Shown: positions 1-8,862 of the stretch, in pieces
Numbering within the stretch: the first letter of the stretch is position 1
Layout of the letters: every line of letters starts with the position of its first letter
Assembly: GCF_024346995.1 (NCBI RefSeq)
Contig: NZ_AP024887.1
Coordinates: 682,001 to 746,000 of the forward strand
Direction of reading: 5' to 3'
Length of the DNA stretch: 64,000 nt
Origin: Vibrio palustris
Lineage (GTDB): Bacteria; Pseudomonadota; Gammaproteobacteria; Enterobacterales; Vibrionaceae
Notes under the pieces: model-generated
Databases searched by the model: none
The model's input: only the letters and a program-made list of their open reading frames with translations
Told to the model about the DNA's origin: nothing
Made by a program: the position numbers and the translations under genes

Positions 1-22
1 TTATAAAATAAAAGAGAATTGA

Positions 23-853
23 ATGACTGCTATAACAATAAGCGATCAAGAATATCGTGATTTTTGTCGGTTCTTAGAATCTCAATGTGGCATCGTATTA
101 GGAGATAGCAAACAGTATCTCGTACGTAGCCGTTTGAGTCCTTTGATTACGAAATTCAAATGTGATTCATTATCCAGCCTGTTGCGAGATGTTGTGACGG
201 GACGTAACCGAGAGTTACGTGTTGCCGCTGTCGATGCGATGACGACGAATGAAACGTTGTGGTTCCGTGATACTTATCCATTTCAAGTTCTTTCTGAACG
301 TCTATTGCCAGAAATGGCGGCCAATAAGCGTCCGATTAAGATTTGGTCTGCGGCAAGCTCGTCCGGTCAAGAACCTTACTCTATGGGAATGACCATCTTA
401 GAAATGCAGCAGAAGCGCCCCGGGTCTCTGCCTAATGTGTCGATTACCGCAACGGACATTTCATCAAGCATGTTAGATATGTGCCGTTTAGGGGTGTATG
501 ACAATTTAGCTCTTGGTCGAGGTTTGTCCCCAGAGCGACGTCGCGCGTTTTTTGAAGATGCGGGTGATGGTCGTATGAAAATCAAAGATAACGTTAAGCG
601 GTTGGTGACTTTCAAGCCACAAAACCTGATGGAGAGCTATGCAGGATTAGGTAAGTTTGACATTATTTTTTGTCGTAATGTTTTGATCTATTTCTCGGCT
701 GATATGAAATCAAAGGTTCTCAATCAAATGGCGGGGAGTTTGAACCCCGGAGGTTACCTCTTACTAGGGGCATCGGAGTCGTTAACCGGATTGACAGACC
801 GTTTTGAAATGGTGCGCTGTAACCCAGGTATCATTTATAAGCTTAAAGCGTAA
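23..853 (+). CDS. cheR: Chemotaxis protein methyltransferase CheR
   Basis: S-adenosylmethionine-dependent methyltransferase that methylates glutamates of chemoreceptors (MCPs) in the adaptation arm of chemotaxis. The 276-aa length is normal for CheR. An N-terminal helical domain (about residues 1-75) precedes the catalytic domain. The SAM-binding loop reads IWSAASSSGQEPYS (about 107-120), followed by TATDIS (about 152-156) and the FCRNVLIYF motif (about 216-224). The ATG at 23 follows AGAGAA. In Vibrio this gene sits between cheV and flgB in a polar flagellar cluster, which agrees with flgB downstream. A terminator hairpin follows at 873-905, so it is transcribed separately from flgB. Confidence 0.96.
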   Translation: MTAITISDQEYRDFCRFLESQCGIVLGDSKQYLVRSRLSPLITKFKCDSLSSLLRDVVTGRNRELRVAAVDAMTTNETLWFRDTYPFQVLSERLLPEMAANKRPIKIWSAASSSGQEPYSMGMTILEMQQKRPGSLPNVSITATDISSSMLDMCRLGVYDNLALGRGLSPERRRAFFEDAGDGRMKIKDNVKRLVTFKPQNLMESYAGLGKFDIIFCRNVLIYFSADMKSKVLNQMAGSLNPGGYLLLGASESLTGLTDRFEMVRCNPGIIYKLKA

Positions 854-872
854 ATTATCAAAATATTCAATG

Positions 873-905
873 AAAGCCTAAGCCATCGTGCTTGGGCTTT
901 TTTAT
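873..905 (+). terminator. Rho-independent terminator after cheR
   Basis: A 10-bp stem (AAGCCTAAGC with GCTTGGGCTT, one G-U pair) is followed by a run of T. It separates cheR from the flgB promoter. Confidence 0.8.
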
Positions 906-987
906 TAGGATAAAACCTGACGCCCTTTTCAGTGTCCATATCATTAAAGACAAATTTATTATATAAATAACCCTGACATTTCAAATT

Positions 988-1002
988 TGGCTTGCCAATT
1001 GC
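988..1002 (+). promoter_or_regulatory. Sigma-54 promoter of flgBCDE
   Basis: TGGCTT-GCCAA-TTGC matches the -24/-12 consensus TGGCAC-N5-TTGC, with the GG and GC doublets at the correct 12-nt offset. It lies about 120 bp before flgB. In Vibrio this is expected to be an FlrC-activated promoter. Confidence 0.8.
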
Positions 1003-1124
1003 AACCTTTTTTCATGACCGATATACGTTAGAGAAAAGAAAAGTTGGTACGCAAATTGCTAATATTATTTATAACAAAGGTTACTAACGGTTAACAGTGG
1101 TCATTTCCATTTAAAGAGGCAACT

Positions 1125-1523
1125 ATGGCTATTTCTTTTGACAAAGCTCTTGGGGTACACCAATACACAGTGGGGCTTCGTGAGCGCAATGCAGAGTTGA
1201 TTGCAACTAATATTGCTCAAGCGGACACGCCAGGATTTAAAGCAAAAGGGATGGACTTTCAACAGGCATTGCAGGCGGCAACATCTGGTACCAGTATGGG
1301 ATTAGATATCACCGACGGTCGGCATATACCTGCCTCTTCAAGTATGGGTTCAGGTGATGTGCTATTTCGCACACCGACACAACCTGATACCGGAGATGGT
1401 AATACGGTTGACGTAAACTTAGAACGTAACTTATTTATGCAAAACCAACTACGTCACCAAGCCTCTTTAGATTTTCTCGGTGGAAAATTTAAAGGTTTAA
1501 CCAAGGCACTGAAAGGGGAGTAA
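1125..1523 (+). CDS. flgB: Flagellar proximal rod protein FlgB
   Basis: Subunit of the proximal rod of the flagellar basal body, exported by the flagellar type III system. The 132-aa length is typical. The N-terminal rod/hook signature ATNIAQADTPGFKAKGMDF is visible at about residues 26-44. The C-terminal helix carries the LRHQASLDFL segment expected for the coiled-coil D0 domain. The start follows an AAAGAGG ribosome site. It is the first gene of the flgBCDE unit, only 4 nt before flgC, and is preceded by a sigma-54 promoter. Confidence 0.97.
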   Translation: MAISFDKALGVHQYTVGLRERNAELIATNIAQADTPGFKAKGMDFQQALQAATSGTSMGLDITDGRHIPASSSMGSGDVLFRTPTQPDTGDGNTVDVNLERNLFMQNQLRHQASLDFLGGKFKGLTKALKGE

Positions 1524-1527
1524 CAAG

Positions 1528-1941
1528 ATGGGCTTATTTAATGTATTTAATGTGACTGGTTCAGCAATGAGTGCAGAATCTGTTCGTCTCAATACCACCT
1601 CTAGTAACTTGGCTAATGCTGATAGTGTCAGTAGCTCGGCTAAAGATACGTATAAAGCGCGACATGCAATATTTGGTGCTGAGCTTAATAAGGCGAACCG
1701 TGATGATCCGAATGTTCCCGTAAAGGTTTTAGGTATTGTAGAAAGTAACAAGCCGCTACGTGCTGAATATAATCCAGAGCATCCATTGGCCAATGAAGAC
1801 GGTTTTATTTATAAACCTAACGTGAATGTGATGGAAGAAATGGCCAATATGATTTCGGCTTCTCGCTCGTACCAAACGAATGTACAGGTCGCGGATGCGA
1901 GTAAACAAATGCTGCTGCGTACGCTGCAGATGGGTCAATAA
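1528..1941 (+). CDS. flgC: Flagellar proximal rod protein FlgC
   Basis: Second proximal rod subunit, 137 aa, usual length. The rod signature SSNLANADSV lies near residue 28, and the C-terminal block VNVMEEMANMISASRSYQTN is the conserved axial-family D0 helix. It starts 4 nt after flgB and ends 11 nt before flgD, so it is translated from the flgB transcript. FlgB, FlgC, FlgE, FlgF and FlgG share terminal helices and are distinguished here by length and gene order. Confidence 0.97.
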   Translation: MGLFNVFNVTGSAMSAESVRLNTTSSNLANADSVSSSAKDTYKARHAIFGAELNKANRDDPNVPVKVLGIVESNKPLRAEYNPEHPLANEDGFIYKPNVNVMEEMANMISASRSYQTNVQVADASKQMLLRTLQMGQ

Positions 1942-1952
1942 GGGGATAACGT

Positions 1953-2663
1953 ATGGCTGGTGGAGTAAATAACGTTGGTCAAAGCGGTTTGTCCTATGTT
2001 GATCAGCTTAAAAGCTTGCAAGAACAGAAAAAGCCGACAGAAGAGACGGGTAAAAAGAACCTGAAACAGGAAGACTTTTTATCGCTACTCACTAAGCAGC
2101 TTTCTCAGCAAGACCCGTTTAAGCCGGTTGGCAATGACAAAATGATTGCCCAAATGGCATCGTTTGCCACGGTGGATGGCATCGGTAAAATGAATAAGCA
2201 GTTCGAAAGTTTGAACTCATCGATGACCTCAAATAAAGCATTACAAGCCTCATCATTGGTAGGACGCGATGTACTCGTACCAGGTGCTGCAGGAACGAAG
2301 CAAGAAGGGAAGGGCATGGCTGCAATGGTTAACTTGCCGCAACATGTCGATAACCTGATGGTTCGTATTGAAGATGCACATGGTCAATTGGTGAAAACAT
2401 TTGATGCAGGAGCAAAGCCGGGTGGCGATTCTCGCGTTGAATGGGATGGCAAAGATCAGAACGGTCAGCCATTGCCGGCCGGCAGATATAAAGTGAAAGC
2501 TGCTGGTATGGTGGATGGACAAAGCAAAGAGTTTAGCGTGTCTACCTATGCAAATGTGAATAGCGTTTTGCTTGGGAAAGATAAAGGTAACGTACTGCTC
2601 AATCTAGCTGGTCATGAATCACCAGTTCGACTTGCAGAAGTACTGGAAGTTGGCAAAGCGTAA
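1953..2663 (+). CDS. flgD: Hook assembly cap protein FlgD
   Basis: Scaffold that caps the growing hook and guides FlgE subunits; it is discarded when the hook is complete. The 236-aa length is normal. The N-terminal export and cap region contains the conserved QEDFLSLLTKQLSQQDPFKP block (about 40-58). The C-terminal half has the Ig-like/tudor hybrid domain with the DGKDQNGQPLPAGRYKV signature (about residues 168-184). It lies in order between flgC and flgE. Confidence 0.97.
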   Translation: MAGGVNNVGQSGLSYVDQLKSLQEQKKPTEETGKKNLKQEDFLSLLTKQLSQQDPFKPVGNDKMIAQMASFATVDGIGKMNKQFESLNSSMTSNKALQASSLVGRDVLVPGAAGTKQEGKGMAAMVNLPQHVDNLMVRIEDAHGQLVKTFDAGAKPGGDSRVEWDGKDQNGQPLPAGRYKVKAAGMVDGQSKEFSVSTYANVNSVLLGKDKGNVLLNLAGHESPVRLAEVLEVGKA

Positions 2664-2691
2664 TTACGTTAGCTAGATAGGAGAATTTGAA

Positions 2692-3996
2692 ATGTCATAT
2701 ACATCTCTTAGCGGTCTGTCCGCAGCACAGTTAGATTTGAATACTACGAGTAATAATATTGCAAACGCAAACACATTTGGCTTTAAAGAGTCTCGTGCTG
2801 AGTTTGGTGATGTTTACTCTAATTCGTTGTTTACGAATTCTAAAACCACGCCAGGTGGCGGTGTTCAAGCCCAGAAAGTAGCGCAACAGTTCCACGAAGG
2901 TTCGAGTATTTATACGAATAATCCGATGGATTTACGGATCTCTGGCACAGGTTTCTTTGCGGTAGCGAAGAACCGTTTGACACCGCAACAAAATGAAATG
3001 ACACGTAATGGTGCCTTTCACATCAATAAAGATAACTTTGTAGTGTCATCCAATGATGAATACTTATTAGGGTATCAAGTGGATGCAGATACCGGTGATG
3101 TTGCCTCTTTTGAACCACAGCCTTTAAATATTCCGTCTGAATTTGGTAAGCCAAAACAAACAGCGAATGTTGAGGTAGGAGTGAACGTACCTGCCAATGG
3201 GGATTTAAAAAATCCGCAACAGTTCGATTTCACTGACCCTGACACCTATAACCGTTCAACCTCGTCGACGGTGTATGACTCTATGGGTCAATCATACAAA
3301 ATGACAAGCTATTATCTGAAAGATCAAACTCAGCCTAATACTTGGCAAGTGTATTACACAGTTACCGATAAAAATGGTGAAAAACCGCTAAATATACAAA
3401 ATGGTGATGCGGTGGCTGGCAGTGGTCAAGCGGGCCATACCATGAAGTTTAATAACGATGGGACATTAGCGAGCATTAATAATGGTCAGCCAGTTATTTC
3501 TCAGGCAATGGGCAGTGGCGATAACCCAATCGATATGAATGGTGCCGATCCTACGCAACAGATCAATTTCGACTTACGATCAGCAACCCAATTTGCCTCT
3601 CCATTTGAATTAACTAAATTTGATGAAGATGGGGCGACAACCGGGTTCTTAACCAAGATTGACTTTGATGAAACGGGCAATATTCAGGGAACCTATTCAA
3701 ACGGTGAAAATATCACATTAGGCCGAGTAGCCTTAGTGCGAGTCGCCAATGAGCAAGGTTTGGATAAGAAAAGTGGTACTCAATGGGATTCAACTCAAGA
3801 CTCTGGAGATAAAGTATGGGGTGAATCTGGCCAAGCATCATTTGGTTCGGTGAAAAACGGAACACTTGAGCAATCGAACATTGATATGACTCAAGAGCTG
3901 GTGGATCTTATTTCAGCTCAACGTAACTTCCAAGCCAACTCTCGTGCATTAGAAGTGCATAACAAGCTACAACAAAACATCCTACAAATTCGTTAA
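2692..3996 (+). CDS. flgE: Flagellar hook protein FlgE
   Basis: Structural subunit of the hook, the universal joint between rod and filament. The 434-aa length is typical of Vibrio hook proteins. The N-terminus carries the axial-protein signature TTSNNIANANTFGFKESRA (about 18-36). The C-terminus has the conserved block LVDLISAQRNFQANSRALEV. The ATG follows AGGAGAA. It is the last gene of the flgB unit and is followed by a perfect inverted repeat (4007-4033) and then a new sigma-54 promoter for flgF. Confidence 0.97.
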   Translation: MSYTSLSGLSAAQLDLNTTSNNIANANTFGFKESRAEFGDVYSNSLFTNSKTTPGGGVQAQKVAQQFHEGSSIYTNNPMDLRISGTGFFAVAKNRLTPQQNEMTRNGAFHINKDNFVVSSNDEYLLGYQVDADTGDVASFEPQPLNIPSEFGKPKQTANVEVGVNVPANGDLKNPQQFDFTDPDTYNRSTSSTVYDSMGQSYKMTSYYLKDQTQPNTWQVYYTVTDKNGEKPLNIQNGDAVAGSGQAGHTMKFNNDGTLASINNGQPVISQAMGSGDNPIDMNGADPTQQINFDLRSATQFASPFELTKFDEDGATTGFLTKIDFDETGNIQGTYSNGENITLGRVALVRVANEQGLDKKSGTQWDSTQDSGDKVWGESGQASFGSVKNGTLEQSNIDMTQELVDLISAQRNFQANSRALEVHNKLQQNILQIR

Positions 3997-4006
3997 TATT
4001 TATTGT

Positions 4007-4033
4007 ATGAGCTGGCGGCAATCGCCAGCTCAT
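4007..4033 (+). repeat. 11-bp perfect inverted repeat after flgE
   Basis: Arms ATGAGCTGGCG and CGCCAGCTCAT are separated by GCAAT. The stem is strong but is not followed by a T tract, so it is a poor intrinsic terminator. It may stabilise the 3' end of flgE mRNA or act with Rho. Confidence 0.7.
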
Positions 4034-4137
4034 GCGTGGTTACCTATTGCCTCTTCGTTTTCTTCTCTTTGCCTCTCTCTAGACATTTATTCGCTTCAAT
4101 ATCATCTATCACCATGATTTTAAAATGATTTTAAAGA

Positions 4138-4152
4138 TGGCACGCCAATTGC
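4138..4152 (+). promoter_or_regulatory. Sigma-54 promoter of flgFGHIJ
   Basis: TGGCAC-GCCAA-TTGC is an exact match to the -24/-12 consensus, about 36 bp before the flgF start. The predicted transcription start is near 4164. Confidence 0.92.
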
Positions 4153-4187
4153 TTTATACTAAGTAATAGACGTTTCTGGAGCATATT

Positions 4188-4937
4188 ATGGACCACGCAC
4201 TTTACCTTGCGATGAGCGGGGCAAAACAAAACATGCAAGCCATGCAGCTACGAGCAAACAATCTTGCGAATGTGAGTACCACAGGTTTTCGCGCGGATTT
4301 GCAACAAGCTCGTGCTATGCAAGCTTATGGTGAAGGGTTGCCAAGTCGTGTGTTCAGTATGAACGAACGTCCAGGTAATAATTTCCAGCAAGGTAGTGTG
4401 ATGACAACGGGCCGAGATCTTGATGTGACGATTGAAGGTCAGGGGTGGATTTCTGTGATGGATAAAACCGGCAAAGAAGGCTTAACGCGTAATGGTAACT
4501 TCAAGATTGACGATACTGGGCTATTACTTAACGGCAATGGACATCCGGTTTTAGGGCAGAATAATGCGCCGATTACGTTACCTGTTCCGTTAAGCAAAAT
4601 AGAAATCGGTAAAGATGGAACCATTTCTGTACAGCCACAGGGTGCCCCAGCGGACGCGATGGAAGCGGTTGATAGAATCAAACTCGTGCGTCCCGATGAT
4701 CGCACTTTGTTTAAGGATACCAATGGTCTATTTCGCTCTAAAACTCCCAATACCGAGTTTCAAGCGGATGCCGGTGTCAAAGTATTAACAGGTGCATTAG
4801 AGGGCAGTAATGTAAATGCTGTCGGTGAAATGACCAGTTTAATTGATTTACAGCGTCGTTTTGAGATGCAAGTCAAAATGATGCGTACAGCAGAAGATAA
4901 CGACAAATCGTCTGATTCGCTGCTTCGTATGAGTTAA
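4188..4937 (+). CDS. flgF: Flagellar proximal rod protein FlgF
   Basis: Rod subunit, 249 aa, usual length. The N-terminal signature RANNLANVSTTGFRADL (about 23-39) and C-terminal GEMTSLIDLQRRFEMQVKMM block identify the FlgF/FlgG branch, and its position before flgG identifies it as FlgF. It is the first gene after a consensus sigma-54 promoter. The 21-nt gap to flgG indicates one operon. Confidence 0.96.
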   Translation: MDHALYLAMSGAKQNMQAMQLRANNLANVSTTGFRADLQQARAMQAYGEGLPSRVFSMNERPGNNFQQGSVMTTGRDLDVTIEGQGWISVMDKTGKEGLTRNGNFKIDDTGLLLNGNGHPVLGQNNAPITLPVPLSKIEIGKDGTISVQPQGAPADAMEAVDRIKLVRPDDRTLFKDTNGLFRSKTPNTEFQADAGVKVLTGALEGSNVNAVGEMTSLIDLQRRFEMQVKMMRTAEDNDKSSDSLLRMS

Positions 4938-4958
4938 TGAGAGTCACAGGAGTTAATT

Positions 4959-5747
4959 ATGCAACCAGCATTGTGGGTCAGTAAAACAGGCTTAGACGCG
5001 CAGCAGACCAATATCGCGACGATTTCCAACAACCTTGCCAACGCCTCAACCGTCGGGTTTAAAAAGAGTCGTGCGGTCTTTGAAGATTTGTTTTATCAAA
5101 ATATTAATCAACCAGGCGCGCAATCATCGCAAAATACCGAACTACCAAGTGGTTTGATGTTAGGTGCCGGTTCTAAAGTGGTTGCCACACAAAAAGTGCA
5201 TACTAATGGTAATGCACAAACCACATCGAATGCGCTCGATATGATGGTTGAAGGCGATGGCTTTTTTCAAATTTTAATGCCAGACGGTAACATTGGTTAT
5301 AGCCGTAATGGTCAGTTTACGTTGAACGATCAAGGTACGATTGTCACCTCTGGTAGCGGTTACCCACTTCAACCACAAATCGTGGTTCCGGATAACGCGA
5401 TTTCTATTACCGTTGGCAATGATGGTGAGGTTTCGGCACGAATCCGTGGCCAGCAAAACAACCAGGTTCTTGGTCAGATCACCACGACTGACTTTATTAA
5501 CCCAGGTGGCTTAGAGCCGATTGGTCAAAACCTGTATTTACCAACAGGCGCGAGTGGTGACCCACAAGAAGGGGTTCCTGGCTTAAATGGCTTAGGGAAT
5601 ATTCGTCAAAACATGTTGGAAAGCTCCAACGTGAATGTTACCGAAGAGCTCGTCAATATGATTGAAGCGCAGCGCGTATATGAAATGAACTCTAAAGTGA
5701 TTTCAGCCGTCGATAAAATGATGAGCTACGCAAATCAGCAATTATAA
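4959..5747 (+). CDS. flgG: Flagellar distal rod protein FlgG
   Basis: Distal rod subunit, 262 aa, the usual length. The characteristic FlgG N-terminus LWVSKTGLDAQQTNIATISN is followed by NLANASTVGFKKSRAVFEDL (to about residue 45). The C-terminus EELVNMIEAQRVYEMNSKV is almost invariant in the family. The RBS AGGAG precedes the ATG. It lies between flgF and flgH. Confidence 0.97.
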   Translation: MQPALWVSKTGLDAQQTNIATISNNLANASTVGFKKSRAVFEDLFYQNINQPGAQSSQNTELPSGLMLGAGSKVVATQKVHTNGNAQTTSNALDMMVEGDGFFQILMPDGNIGYSRNGQFTLNDQGTIVTSGSGYPLQPQIVVPDNAISITVGNDGEVSARIRGQQNNQVLGQITTTDFINPGGLEPIGQNLYLPTGASGDPQEGVPGLNGLGNIRQNMLESSNVNVTEELVNMIEAQRVYEMNSKVISAVDKMMSYANQQL

Positions 5748-5770
5748 TCTGATAATGAGAGTATGACGTG

Positions 5771-6571
5771 ATGAAACGACTAGCCAGTGTATCAATGCTT
5801 GTGTTTTTACTATCTGGGTGCAGTGCCATTAACGACTTTTTGCAAAATGGTGGCCGAGATGATCAACCGCCTAAAGTGGTTGATGCCGTAGAAGGAGATA
5901 AATCTCCTGAGGCGCAGGAGCCTTCTGGTTTAGGTGGGTTAGTGGATTCATTACGTCAACGTCAGGATCCTGAAGCCGATGATCCAGCTTGGGCGCCAGT
6001 GCGGCCTAAAGAGCAACCTCAGCATTATGCGGCAGAAACGGGTTCATTGTTTAACCCTAACTCTCATGGCGGCTTATATGATGACACTAAACCCCATGGT
6101 CTAGGCGATATTATTACTGTTAATTTAAATGAAAACACGAAAGCGGCAAAAAGTGCAGACGCAGATTTATCGAAAAATAATGATGCCTCGATGGATCCTC
6201 TCAGTGTCGGTGGACAAGAGCTAGCTGTTGGTGATTATAACTTTTCCTATGCACTTAAAAACGATAATAAATTTTCTGGTAGCGCGGCGGCTAATCAAAG
6301 CAACAGTATTTCAGGCTCGATATCCGTCCAAGTCGTTGATGTGTTATCTAATGGTAATTTAGTGGTGCGCGGCGAGAAATGGTTAACCTTAAATACCGGT
6401 GATGAATATGTACGGGTGAGCGGAACGGTTCGTCCAGACGATATTGAAAATGACAATACGGTAGAATCGACCCGTATTGCTAATGCTCGTATTCAGTATT
6501 CAGGTACAGGAACCAACCAAGATATGCAGCAACCTGGATTCTTGGCACGATTTTTTAATGTCTCTTTATAG
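5771..6571 (+). CDS. flgH: Flagellar L-ring lipoprotein FlgH
   Basis: Outer-membrane L-ring subunit of the basal body. A lipoprotein signal peptide ends in the lipobox LLSGC (cysteine near residue 17), which fits outer-membrane anchoring. The core motif [21 protein letters not shown] is split around residue 110, and the C-terminus has [10 protein letters not shown]. The ATG at 5771 is chosen; a GTG immediately before it (5768) is an equivalent alternative. A strong terminator-like hairpin follows the gene, before flgI. Confidence 0.96.
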   Translation: MKRLASVSMLVFLLSGCSAINDFLQNGGRDDQPPKVVDAVEGDKSPEAQEPSGLGGLVDSLRQRQDPEADDPAWAPVRPKEQPQHYAAETGSLFNPNSHGGLYDDTKPHGLGDIITVNLNENTKAAKSADADLSKNNDASMDPLSVGGQELAVGDYNFSYALKNDNKFSGSAAANQSNSISGSISVQVVDVLSNGNLVVRGEKWLTLNTGDEYVRVSGTVRPDDIENDNTVESTRIANARIQYSGTGTNQDMQQPGFLARFFNVSL

Positions 6572-6608
6572 ACCAGATCTCGTCGTCGAATATTTGACAG
6601 TTACCAGT

Positions 6609-6639
6609 AAAAATGAGGTCTTCGGGCCTCATTTTTTTT
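6609..6639 (+). terminator. Terminator-like hairpin between flgH and flgI
   Basis: A stem of about 12 bp (outer A-T pairs, core ATGAGGTC with GGCCTCAT including one G-U) is closed by a TTCG tetraloop and followed by eight T. It ends 15 nt before the flgI start and lies inside what would otherwise be one flgF-J operon. Confidence 0.8.
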
Positions 6640-6654
6640 ACTAAGGGTTACCTA

Positions 6655-7740
6655 ATGAAAACGTTCATATTCTGTATGTTTATGCTCATCACCGCCAGTG
6701 CACATTCTGCGCGTATTAAGGATGTTGCTCAAGTAGCGGGTGTCCGTAGTAACCAATTGGTGGGATATGGCTTAGTAACCGGTTTGCCGGGCACTGGCGA
6801 GTCTACTCCCTTTTCTAATCAGAGCTTTAATACCATGCTGAAGAAGTTCGGCATTCAATTGCCGGAAGGCACTAATCCAAATACCAAAAATATTGCCGCC
6901 GTGATGGTGACCGCTGAGCTGCCGCCATTTTCTAAATCGGGTCAGCGTGTTGATGTGACAGTTTCTTCTATCGGCTCGGCCAAAAGCCTGCGTGGTGGGA
7001 CTTTAATGCAAACCATGATGAAAGGCTTAGATGGTAACGTATACGCGGTATCACAAGGTAACTTGGTGGTAAGCGGATTTAGTGCCGATGGCGCGGATGG
7101 TTCAAAATTGGTAGGAAACACTCCCACAGTGGGAGTTATTTCTGGTGGAGCCATGGTCGAGCGTGAAATTCCGACGCCCTTTGCTCGTGGTGATTACATT
7201 ACCTTTAACTTGTTCGATTCCGATTTTACAACGGCTCAGCGTATGGCCGATGCGATTAATAAATTCTTAGGGCCGCAAATGGCGTCACCAGTGGATGCCA
7301 CCTCAGTGCGAGTAAGAGCTCCACGTGATGTCAGTCAGCGCGTGTCTTTTTTATCAACGGTTGAAAATTTAACGTTTAACCCTGCAGATGGTTCTGCCAA
7401 AATCATCGTGAATTCACGCACTGGCACCATTGTTGTTGGTCAGCATGTGAAGTTAAAACCGGCGGCTGTGACTCATGGTGGCATGACTGTTGCTATAAAA
7501 GAGAATATCAACGTCACTCAGCCCAACGCATTGGGAGGCGGTGATACTGCCGTAACTCCGGATACCGATATTGAGGTCTCGGAGAAACAAGGCAAAATGT
7601 TCAAGTTTGAACCAGGTGTCACGTTAGACGACTTGGTGAGAGCGGTGAATAGTGTTGGCGCAGCCCCGTCAGATTTAATGGCTATTTTACAGGCATTGAA
7701 ACAAGCGGGTGCAATCGAAGGTCAGTTGATCATTATTTAA
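6655..7740 (+). CDS. flgI: Flagellar P-ring protein FlgI
   Basis: Periplasmic P-ring subunit surrounding the rod in the peptidoglycan layer. The start is placed at ATG 6655, giving 361 aa, because the protein then begins with a good Sec signal peptide ([18 protein letters not shown], cleavage before RIKDVA) and AAGGG lies upstream. An upstream in-frame ATG at 6613 falls inside the terminator hairpin and would spoil the signal peptide. The family hallmarks [20 protein letters not shown] and LVTGLPGTG follow the signal peptide. The gap to flgJ is 12 nt. Confidence 0.96.
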   Translation: MKTFIFCMFMLITASAHSARIKDVAQVAGVRSNQLVGYGLVTGLPGTGESTPFSNQSFNTMLKKFGIQLPEGTNPNTKNIAAVMVTAELPPFSKSGQRVDVTVSSIGSAKSLRGGTLMQTMMKGLDGNVYAVSQGNLVVSGFSADGADGSKLVGNTPTVGVISGGAMVEREIPTPFARGDYITFNLFDSDFTTAQRMADAINKFLGPQMASPVDATSVRVRAPRDVSQRVSFLSTVENLTFNPADGSAKIIVNSRTGTIVVGQHVKLKPAAVTHGGMTVAIKENINVTQPNALGGGDTAVTPDTDIEVSEKQGKMFKFEPGVTLDDLVRAVNSVGAAPSDLMAILQALKQAGAIEGQLIII

Positions 7741-7752
7741 GGAGTCTTCACC

Positions 7753-8712
7753 ATGGCAGATAGCCCCAATGATATTGGTTTTATCCAAGATATTTCCGGT
7801 TTAGACTCATTACGTAAAAAAGCCATACATGGTGACAAGGGTGCAGGTGAAGAAGCACTTAAATCAGCAGCGAGCCAATTTGAGTCTATTTTTACTAATA
7901 TGATGCTTAAGTCGATGCGCGATGCCAATAAAGCGTTTAAATCGGGTTTGTTTGATAGCCATACGGAAGATATGTATCGACAAATGCGAGATGAGCAGAT
8001 GGTTAGTCAGCTCAGTGAAAAAGGTTCTCTGGGATTAGCCGATATGATTGTTAAGCAACTTTCGGTCGGTGAGGCAGTTAAAGCCGAAGGAGGCAAAACA
8101 TTCCAAGACGAGGTAGAGAATGTACGGCGTGCTCGTCAAGCCGCCGCGCAGCAGGCTGAACCAAGGTTACCTGTAGTGGGACAACAAGATCAGCGACCTA
8201 ACTCGGTGACGCAAACCTCTAAAACATCAGAGGCTAAAGCTATCTCATTCGACTCTCCTTATGAGTTTGTTAAATCTCTTAAACCTTATGCAGATAAAGC
8301 GGCGAAGGCGCTCGGAGTTGATTCATCGTTATTACTAGCACAAGCAGCATTAGAAACGGGATGGGGACAAAAAGTTGTCAAAAATGCTCAGCATAGTAGC
8401 TATAACTTATTTAATATAAAGGCGAATTCAGCTTGGCAAGGTCCGCGTGTGGCAACACAAACCCTAGAATATGAGAATTCAGTACCCGTGATGGAAAAAG
8501 CCGCCTTTCGTGCGTATCCAAGTTACAAAGAAAGCTTTAACGACTATGTACAGTTTCTTGAAACAAACCCTCGTTATAGCCAAGCACTTACCCATAAAGG
8601 CAATGATGACTTCATTCGTGGGATTCATAAAGCAGGCTATGCAACGGACCCTAATTATTCCGACAAAGTATTACGTGTCAAAGCGCAAATAGAATCAATG
8701 AATGACATATAA
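7753..8712 (+). CDS. flgJ: Flagellar rod cap and peptidoglycan hydrolase FlgJ
   Basis: Bifunctional protein of 319 aa. The N-terminal rod-scaffold domain contains FESIFTNMMLKSMRDANKAF (about residues 39-58). The C-terminal half is a glycoside hydrolase family 73 beta-N-acetylglucosaminidase with LLAQAALETGWGQKV (catalytic Glu near residue 199) and YNLFNIKA. It locally opens peptidoglycan so the rod can pass. It is the last gene of the unit and is followed by a clear terminator at 8727-8753. Confidence 0.96.
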   Translation: MADSPNDIGFIQDISGLDSLRKKAIHGDKGAGEEALKSAASQFESIFTNMMLKSMRDANKAFKSGLFDSHTEDMYRQMRDEQMVSQLSEKGSLGLADMIVKQLSVGEAVKAEGGKTFQDEVENVRRARQAAAQQAEPRLPVVGQQDQRPNSVTQTSKTSEAKAISFDSPYEFVKSLKPYADKAAKALGVDSSLLLAQAALETGWGQKVVKNAQHSSYNLFNIKANSAWQGPRVATQTLEYENSVPVMEKAAFRAYPSYKESFNDYVQFLETNPRYSQALTHKGNDDFIRGIHKAGYATDPNYSDKVLRVKAQIESMNDI

Positions 8713-8726
8713 ACGTTAATGCTTCC

Positions 8727-8753
8727 AGGCCAAATATTCATTTGGCCTTTTTT
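8727..8753 (+). terminator. Rho-independent terminator after flgJ
   Basis: The 9-bp stem AGGCCAAAT/ATTTGGCCT with loop ATTC is followed by six T. It ends the flgF-J unit. Confidence 0.9.
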
Positions 8754-8790
8754 CTATTCTTTTCTTAGGCTTATCACGAAAATTTCATTG

Positions 8791-8805
8791 TGGCATGTAT
8801 ATTGC
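8791..8805 (+). promoter_or_regulatory. Sigma-54 promoter of flgKL
   Basis: TGGCAT-GTATA-TTGC has correct -24/-12 spacing and lies 58 bp before the flgK start. Confidence 0.85.
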
Positions 8806-8862
8806 TTTATCTCTGGTAGGTTGCCAATTTCATTGGCGTAGAGATGGTTTTTTGGGGGCAAT

